Of a DNA stretch of 10,467 nucleotides, positions 6,929-10,467 are shown piece after piece. Numbering within the stretch: the first letter of the stretch is position 1; each line of letters opens with the position of its first letter. The notes under the pieces were generated by a model, which was not told where the DNA came from, made no database searches, and saw only the letters and a list, made by a program, of their open reading frames with translations. This DNA is from Oribacterium sp. UBA3737 (GTDB lineage: Bacteria; Bacillota_A; Clostridia; Lachnospirales; Lachnospiraceae): NCBI GenBank assembly GCA_002371295.1, contig DFGZ01000024.1, forward strand, positions 1 through 10,467, written 5' to 3'. The position numbers and the translations under genes are program-made.

Positions 6929-6977
6929 AAAAAAGGACAACATACCCCCGGTTTAAACCCGGACGCCGTTGTCCTTT
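6929..6977 (-). terminator. Terminator-like hairpin at the 5' end of the dapL transcript
   Basis: A 10-bp stem (AAAGGACAAC with GTTGTCCTTT) with further inner G+C pairing is followed on the minus strand by a run of six T. That is the form of an intrinsic terminator. It begins at the predicted +1 of dapL, so it would produce an RNA of about 50 nt unless bypassed, which suggests an attenuator. The minus-strand left arm GGACAACGGCGTCCG resembles the hairpin before glnN. Confidence 0.65.
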
Positions 6978-6984
6978 GCGTTTC

Positions 6985-7012
6985 ATTATACGGACAGAAA
7001 AATGGATGTCAA
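6985..7012 (-). promoter_or_regulatory. Consensus sigma-A promoter for dapL
   Basis: On the minus strand TTGACA (7007-7012) and TATAAT (6985-6990) are both perfect consensus boxes with a 16-nt spacer. The predicted start, about 7 nt after the -10 box, falls at 6977-6979, next to the first base of the terminator-like hairpin. Confidence 0.85.
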
Positions 7013-7094
7013 GAAAATTTACCGCAGTAAAAAATCAAATTATTTCATGTCTGATATTCCATGTCATATCATTCTGCCGCTTTAAGGAGCCTGA

Positions 7095-7179
7095 AGAATT
7101 CGGAGCCCGGATGCGGCAAGACTTGTTTTATGGAATGTACTTTCAACACAGTGGGCCGCCGCACCGGGCTCCGAATTCT
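7095..7179. repeat. Large inverted repeat between the divergent promoters
   Basis: Sixteen perfect pairs (AGAATTCGGAGCCCGG with its complement) plus six more (TGCGGC/GCCGCA) after a single bulged A, around a 40-nt loop. The stem is G+C rich, unlike its surroundings. There is no T-run on either side, so it is not a terminator. It lies between the two -35 boxes. It may be an untranslated RNA, an operator, or a short mobile-element remnant. Confidence 0.7.
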
Positions 7180-7219
7180 GGCCGGGAAGCCAATACCATG
7201 CACAGATTCAAATTTAGTA

Positions 7220-7248
7220 TTGACAATCTTTTTCTGCCGCGCAATAAT
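7220..7248 (+). promoter_or_regulatory. Sigma-A promoter for asnB
   Basis: TTGACA (7220-7225) and AATAAT (7243-7248, one mismatch from consensus) are 17 nt apart. The predicted start is near 7255-7258, a few bases before the leader hairpin, giving an untranslated leader of about 85 nt. Confidence 0.75.
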
Positions 7249-7258
7249 CATGAACCAT

Positions 7259-7306
7259 AAAGACGGCAAAGGAGTCGGTTAAATACCAGGCCCCTTTGCC
7301 GTCTTT
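7259..7306 (+). promoter_or_regulatory. Hairpin at the 5' end of the asnB transcript
   Basis: A perfect 14-bp stem (AAAGACGGCAAAGG with CCTTTGCCGTCTTT) around a 20-nt loop that may form a small GGT/ACC stem. It follows the predicted +1 and ends about 34 nt before the start codon. The tail (TTTCGTTGTTTAC) is only moderately T-rich, so it could be an attenuator or an mRNA-protecting 5' hairpin. Confidence 0.65.
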
Positions 7307-7340
7307 CGTTGTTTACAATTAATTTTTCGGGAGTATCAGT

Positions 7341-8927
7341 ATGTGTAGTATCATTGGATTCTGTGACAAGCGCGCACAGTACGAAGTCGTAAAGACAGCG
7401 CTCTTAAAAACCGTATCAAGAGGACCTGACGCAACAAGGATCGTTGACACAGGTAACGGCTACCTCGGTTTCAATCGTCTCTCCATCATGGGACTTAATG
7501 AAGCCGGAATGCAGCCTTTCAATCTTGACGGTTCATGGGTAGTCTGCAACGGTGAGATCTACGGCTTCCGCAGTATGAAGGAGCGCCTGATCACAGAGGG
7601 ATATACATTTAAGTCTGATTCAGACTGCGAGATCCTTCTCCCTCTTTATAAAGAATACGGAACGGATATGTTCAGAATGCTTGATGCGGAATACGCTCTT
7701 GTGATCTATGACGGGGATACTCAGTCCTACATAGCGGCAAGAGATCCTTTCGGAATCCGTCCGCTCTACTACGGAACCACCGATGACGGCATCATGACAT
7801 TTGCATCTGAGCCTAAGAACCTTGTGGGCCTCTGCCATGAGATAAAGCCCTTCCCGCCCGGACATTACTATAAGGACGGTGAGTTCCACTGCTATCATGA
7901 CATTTCCAAAGTAAATAAATATAACAAACGCGATGACCTGGAGGCTATCAGCACTCACATCCATGACCTTCTTATAAAGGGTGTTGAGAAGCGACTGGAT
8001 GCAGATGCACCTGTAGGCTTCCTTCTTTCCGGCGGTCTCGACTCATCTCTCGTTTGCGCCATTTCCGCAAAGCTTCTCAACAAGCCTATAGAGACCTATG
8101 CCATCGGAATGGACATCGACGCCATCGACCTTAAGTATGCAAGAGAAGTAGCCGACTTCATCGGTTCAAACCACCACGAAATCATCATAAACAAGGATAT
8201 GGTTGTCAATGCTATCGAACCGGTCATTGAGGCACTTGGAACCTACGATATCACAACTGTACGTGCCTCTATCGGTATGTACCTTTTATGTAAAGCAATT
8301 CACGAGCAGTCAGACATCAGAGTTCTCCTTACAGGTGAGATCTCAGACGAGATTTTCGGTTACAAGTACACAGACTTCGCTCCTTCTGCCGAGGAATTCC
8401 AGAAGGAAGCCGAGAAGCGTGTCCGTGAGCTCCATATGTACGACGTTCTTCGTGCAGACCGCTGCATAAGCGTAAACTCACTGGAAGCCCGTGTTCCTTT
8501 CGGCGACCTTGACTTCGTTGATTACGTAATGCATATCGATCCTGAAAAGAAGCTCAACAAGTACAACAAGGGTAAATATCTCCTTCGTCATGCCTTCGAG
8601 GAGGACCACATCCTTCCGGAAAGCATCCTCATGCGCGAAAAGGCAGCATTCTCAGACGCTGTTGGCCACTCTCTGAAGGATGACATCGCAGAGTACGCCG
8701 AGGCATACTATACTGACGAAGAGTTTAAGGAGAAATGCTCTCACTATACTCATGCAACACCGTTCACCAAAGAATCCCTCCTCTTCAGAGAGATCTTTGA
8801 GAAGTATTATCCGGGACAGTCGGAAATGGTAGTTGATTTCTGGATGCCCAACAAGACATGGCCCGGCTGCAATGTAAATGATCCTTCAGCCAGAGTACTC
8901 TCAAACTACGGAGATTCCGGAAAATAA
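7341..8927 (+). CDS. asnB: Asparagine synthase, glutamine-hydrolysing
   Basis: Makes asparagine from aspartate, ATP and glutamine (ammonia as alternative donor) in the cytoplasm. The 528-residue protein has an N-terminal class II glutaminase domain with nucleophile Cys2, then RGPD (27-30), NRLSIMG (45-51) and CNGEIYG (69-75). The C-terminal synthetase domain has the PP-loop SGGLDSS (230-236), TGEISDEIFGY (331-341), LHMYDVLRADR (364-374) and LEARVPF (381-387). It ends in the DPSARVLSNYG tail usual for this AsnB subgroup. In TGEISDE the Gly found in most members (GEGSDE) is Ile334. The start is supported by CGGGAG about 9 nt upstream. The gene has its own promoter and hairpin leader, and is transcribed away from dapL and the GS genes. 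A strong terminator follows. Intact. Confidence 0.96.
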   Translation: MCSIIGFCDKRAQYEVVKTALLKTVSRGPDATRIVDTGNGYLGFNRLSIMGLNEAGMQPFNLDGSWVVCNGEIYGFRSMKERLITEGYTFKSDSDCEILLPLYKEYGTDMFRMLDAEYALVIYDGDTQSYIAARDPFGIRPLYYGTTDDGIMTFASEPKNLVGLCHEIKPFPPGHYYKDGEFHCYHDISKVNKYNKRDDLEAISTHIHDLLIKGVEKRLDADAPVGFLLSGGLDSSLVCAISAKLLNKPIETYAIGMDIDAIDLKYAREVADFIGSNHHEIIINKDMVVNAIEPVIEALGTYDITTVRASIGMYLLCKAIHEQSDIRVLLTGEISDEIFGYKYTDFAPSAEEFQKEAEKRVRELHMYDVLRADRCISVNSLEARVPFGDLDFVDYVMHIDPEKKLNKYNKGKYLLRHAFEEDHILPESILMREKAAFSDAVGHSLKDDIAEYAEAYYTDEEFKEKCSHYTHATPFTKESLLFREIFEKYYPGQSEMVVDFWMPNKTWPGCNVNDPSARVLSNYGDSGK

Positions 8928-8941
8928 ATTCCGATCTCATA

Positions 8942-9002
8942 GGATATGTTCCGCACTCACCTCGCTTGATAACCTTTCGTTATCTGGAACTATCCGTTTT
9001 TT
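8942..9002 (+). terminator. Intrinsic terminator of asnB
   Basis: GGATATGTTCC pairs with GGAACTATCC, with an inner GATAAC/GTTATC hairpin (loop CTTTC), and is followed by G and six T. It starts 15 nt after the asnB stop. Confidence 0.85.
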
Positions 9003-9006
9003 CAGA

Positions 9007-9083
9007 AGCCCCATGTGGCTCCCTCGAATCAAAATCGAGGGCAATAAAGGAGTTTACGGCTACAGCCGATAAACTTATACTCC
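9007..9083. repeat. Cluster of three small hairpins between the terminators
   Basis: AGCC/GGCT (9007-9020), CCCTCGA/TCGAGGG (9021-9041, 7-nt loop) and GTTTACGGC/GCCGaTAAAC (9052-9074, one bulge, loop TACA, with outer GGAG/CTCC) follow one another closely. None has its own T-run. No gene is seen here. Confidence 0.4.
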
Positions 9084-9085
9084 CT

Positions 9086-9132
9086 ATAAAGCAAAGGCTC
9101 CGCCTCGTTATGAGTCGGAGCTTTTGCTTTAT
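9086..9132. terminator. Bidirectional terminator between asnB and the metal permease
   Basis: A 17-bp stem (ATAAAGCAAAGGCTCCG with its complement, one G-T pair) with a 13-nt loop lies 4 nt after the permease stop. It has T-rich arms on both strands, so it mainly serves the leftward permease transcript and backs up the asnB terminator. Confidence 0.75.
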
Positions 9133-9136
9133 CATA

Positions 9137-9973
9137 TCAGCCGTGACGCACCATCCCGATAACATAGCATATTCCGAAGGCTGCGACGTCAGCCACCACT
9201 ATAGTGGACCCTACAGGAGTTCCGGCGAGAATAGAAACTATGATGCCGAGAAAAGCACATATCACTGACAGTACCGCAGAACAGATGGTCACTGACTTAA
9301 AACTCCGGAAGATACGCATGGCTGACAATGCCGGAAATATGGACAGTGCCGATATCAGAAGTGAGCCCACCAGATTCATGGCCAGCACTATGATCACAGC
9401 GGTAACTACAGCTATCAGCAGATTGTAGTTGTTCGCTCCGGTTCCTGTGGCCCGTGCGAAGTTTTCGTCAAAGGTCACAGCGAAGATCCTGTTATAAAAA
9501 AGGATGAATATAACAACCACCGCCACGGAAAGCACTATGCAGTGCATGACCTCTTTTTCTGTCAGAGTCAGTATGGAGGTCGATCCAAACAGTGTGCTGC
9601 ACACATCCCCGGAAAGATTTGAGGAGGTGGAAAAGATATTCATGATAAGATAGCCAAAGGCGAGTGCTCCTACCGATATCATGGCTATGGCTGCATCTCC
9701 CTTTATCTTTGCATTCTGCCCGGTTCTTAGGAGGAGCACGGCGCTGAGTATGGTGATGGGCAGCACCAGAAGCATCTGATTCGTAAGATTGAACACGCTT
9801 GCGATGGCTATAGCGCCAAATGCCACATGGGAAAGTCCGTCTCCTATAAATGAAAATCTTTTGAGCACCAGAGTCACCCCAAGAAGTGATGAACAGAGAG
9901 CTATAAGTACTCCTACTATCACCGCGTATCTCACGAAGGGATACTGCATATAGAGAAAAAGTTTATCCATCAT
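9137..9973 (-). CDS. ABC-3 family metal-ion permease (ZnuB/MntB-like)
   Basis: Membrane-spanning subunit of a manganese or zinc uptake ABC transporter. The 278 residues show about eight hydrophobic helices, near 15-37, 47-62, 66-84, 97-113, 142-161, 184-204, 206-217, 228-250 and 255-274. FSFIGDGLSHVAFGAIA (40-56) is the ABC-3 signature, and LVGSLLISALSIFPALSA (201-218) is the conserved segment near the cytoplasmic coupling helix. I chose the ATG at 9973, which overlaps the ATPase stop in a TGATG junction with GGAGG 9 nt upstream; a GTG at 9976 and an ATG at 9970 are alternatives. It forms an operon with the ATPase. The solute-binding protein that would fix the metal is not in the window, so zinc or manganese cannot be decided. 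Unrelated in function to the nitrogen genes. Confidence 0.92.
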   Translation of the reverse strand: MMDKLFLYMQYPFVRYAVIVGVLIALCSSLLGVTLVLKRFSFIGDGLSHVAFGAIAIASVFNLTNQMLLVLPITILSAVLLLRTGQNAKIKGDAAIAMISVGALAFGYLIMNIFSTSSNLSGDVCSTLFGSTSILTLTEKEVMHCIVLSVAVVVIFILFYNRIFAVTFDENFARATGTGANNYNLLIAVVTAVIIVLAMNLVGSLLISALSIFPALSAMRIFRSFKSVTICSAVLSVICAFLGIIVSILAGTPVGSTIVVADVAAFGICYVIGMVRHG

Positions 9974-10467
9974 CACGCTGCTCCTCCATTTTCCTGACTC
10001 ATGAAGCTTTTGCCTAAGCTGCTTTCCAGATACTCGTCCTTTGTGCCGTAAAATACCTTCGAACCGATATGGAGTATATGGCTTGCATACTGAACTGCGG
10101 CGCCAATGTCATGGGATATCATGATGATGGTGATGCCCTCGGCATTGAGCCCTGCTATAAGCTCATACATCTCGGCAGTCACCTTGGGATCAAGACCTGA
10201 AACCGGCTCATCCAGAAGCAGTATCTTTCTGGTGGCACACAGGGCCCTGGCCAGAAGCACTCTCTGCTGCTGCCCACCGGAGAGATCCCGGTAACAGCGG
10301 TCCTTAAGCTCCAGGATGCCCATGCGTTCCATATTTTCCTCTGCAAGCTTCTTTTCTTCTCTCCGATAAAATGGATTCCAGCCACCACGTCCGAGACATC
10401 CGGACAGAACGATTTCATAAACCGATGCCGGGAAATCCTTCTGTACCACAGTCTGCTGAGGAAGATA
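9973..10467 (-). CDS. Metal-transport ABC ATPase (ZnuC/MntA-like), C-terminal part
   Basis: Last 164 residues of an ATPase whose start, including Walker A, lies beyond the right edge. Visible motifs, in fragment numbering: Q-loop YLPQQ (1-5), FPASVYEIVLSG (12-23) typical of the metal-uptake group, signature LSGGQQQR (62-69), Walker B ILLLDEP (82-88), D-loop SGLD (90-93) and H-loop Asp-His region MISHD (116-120). It would hydrolyse ATP on the cytoplasmic face to drive the permease encoded next. It ends at 9973 and shares one base with the permease start. An in-frame GTG at 10449 is internal: it would remove the Q-loop, so it is not the true start. Confidence 0.93.
   Translation of the reverse strand, partial: YLPQQTVVQKDFPASVYEIVLSGCLGRGGWNPFYRREEKKLAEENMERMGILELKDRCYRDLSGGQQQRVLLARALCATRKILLLDEPVSGLDPKVTAEMYELIAGLNAEGITIIMISHDIGAAVQYASHILHIGSKVFYGTKDEYLESSLGKSFMSQENGGAA

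Larger units (their letters stand above)
6836..7340. other. Divergent dapL/asnB regulatory region (505 nt, no gene)
   Basis: This stretch contains no supportable protein gene; the small open frames lack ribosome sites and family resemblance. It contains, left to right: a 9-bp leader hairpin (6880-6923), the dapL attenuator-like hairpin (6929-6977), the dapL promoter (6985-7012), a 22-bp inverted repeat (7095-7179), the asnB promoter (7220-7248) and the asnB 5' hairpin (7259-7306). Confidence 0.85.

Noticed and set aside
6976..7282. Two small overlapping open frames on the plus strand in the dapL/asnB gap
   Set aside because: They run through the inverted repeat and both promoters, lack ribosome sites, and encode low-complexity, non-protein-like peptides.
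6836..7340. T-box or lysine riboswitch controlling dapL or asnB
   Set aside because: The T-box TGGNACCGCG segment and the lysine riboswitch multi-helix core are not visible, and both leaders are shorter than these elements.

Overview
The window is a chromosomal nitrogen-assimilation locus. The best guess for the host is an anaerobic Firmicute of the Lachnospiraceae type. The reasons are: tandem type I and type III glutamine synthetases, a one-domain ANTAR regulator directly behind glnA, the DapL route to diaminopimelate, AGGAGG-like ribosome binding sites, and consensus TTGACA/TATAAT promoters. The family assignment is inference; no 16S or phage marker is present.

Layout. Five genes run leftward (minus strand), in transcription order: dapL (LL-diaminopimelate aminotransferase), a short divergent type I glutamine synthetase, an ANTAR RNA-binding regulator 10 nt behind it, a type III glutamine synthetase (glnN), and the N-terminal third of glutamate synthase (gltB-like), which runs off the left edge. 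A 505-nt divergent regulatory region separates dapL from asnB (plus strand). It holds two facing consensus promoters, a hairpin at the predicted 5' end of each transcript, and a 22-bp inverted repeat between the two -35 boxes. After asnB comes a hairpin-rich terminator region. Last are a leftward ABC-3 family metal permease and its ATPase, the latter cut by the right edge.

How the genes fit together. GS plus GOGAT assimilates ammonium into glutamine and glutamate. AsnB uses glutamine as amide donor and DapL uses glutamate as amino donor. The ANTAR protein probably acts by transcription antitermination in the leaders of these genes. Its receiver-like N-terminal half lacks the phospho-acceptor Asp. 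The leaders of glnN, gltB, dapL and asnB are rich in hairpins, but I found no clean two-hairpin ANTAR target, so the RNA logic is unresolved.

Most worth a second look: the pseudo-receiver ANTAR protein; the Lys replacing the ammonium-site Glu in the short GlnA; the two +1 hairpins; a shared GGACAAYGGCGT hairpin in the glnN and dapL leaders; a TnrA-like palindrome before glnN; and the large inverted repeat in the divergent region. I saw no CRISPR array, tRNA, rRNA, insertion sequence or prophage gene.
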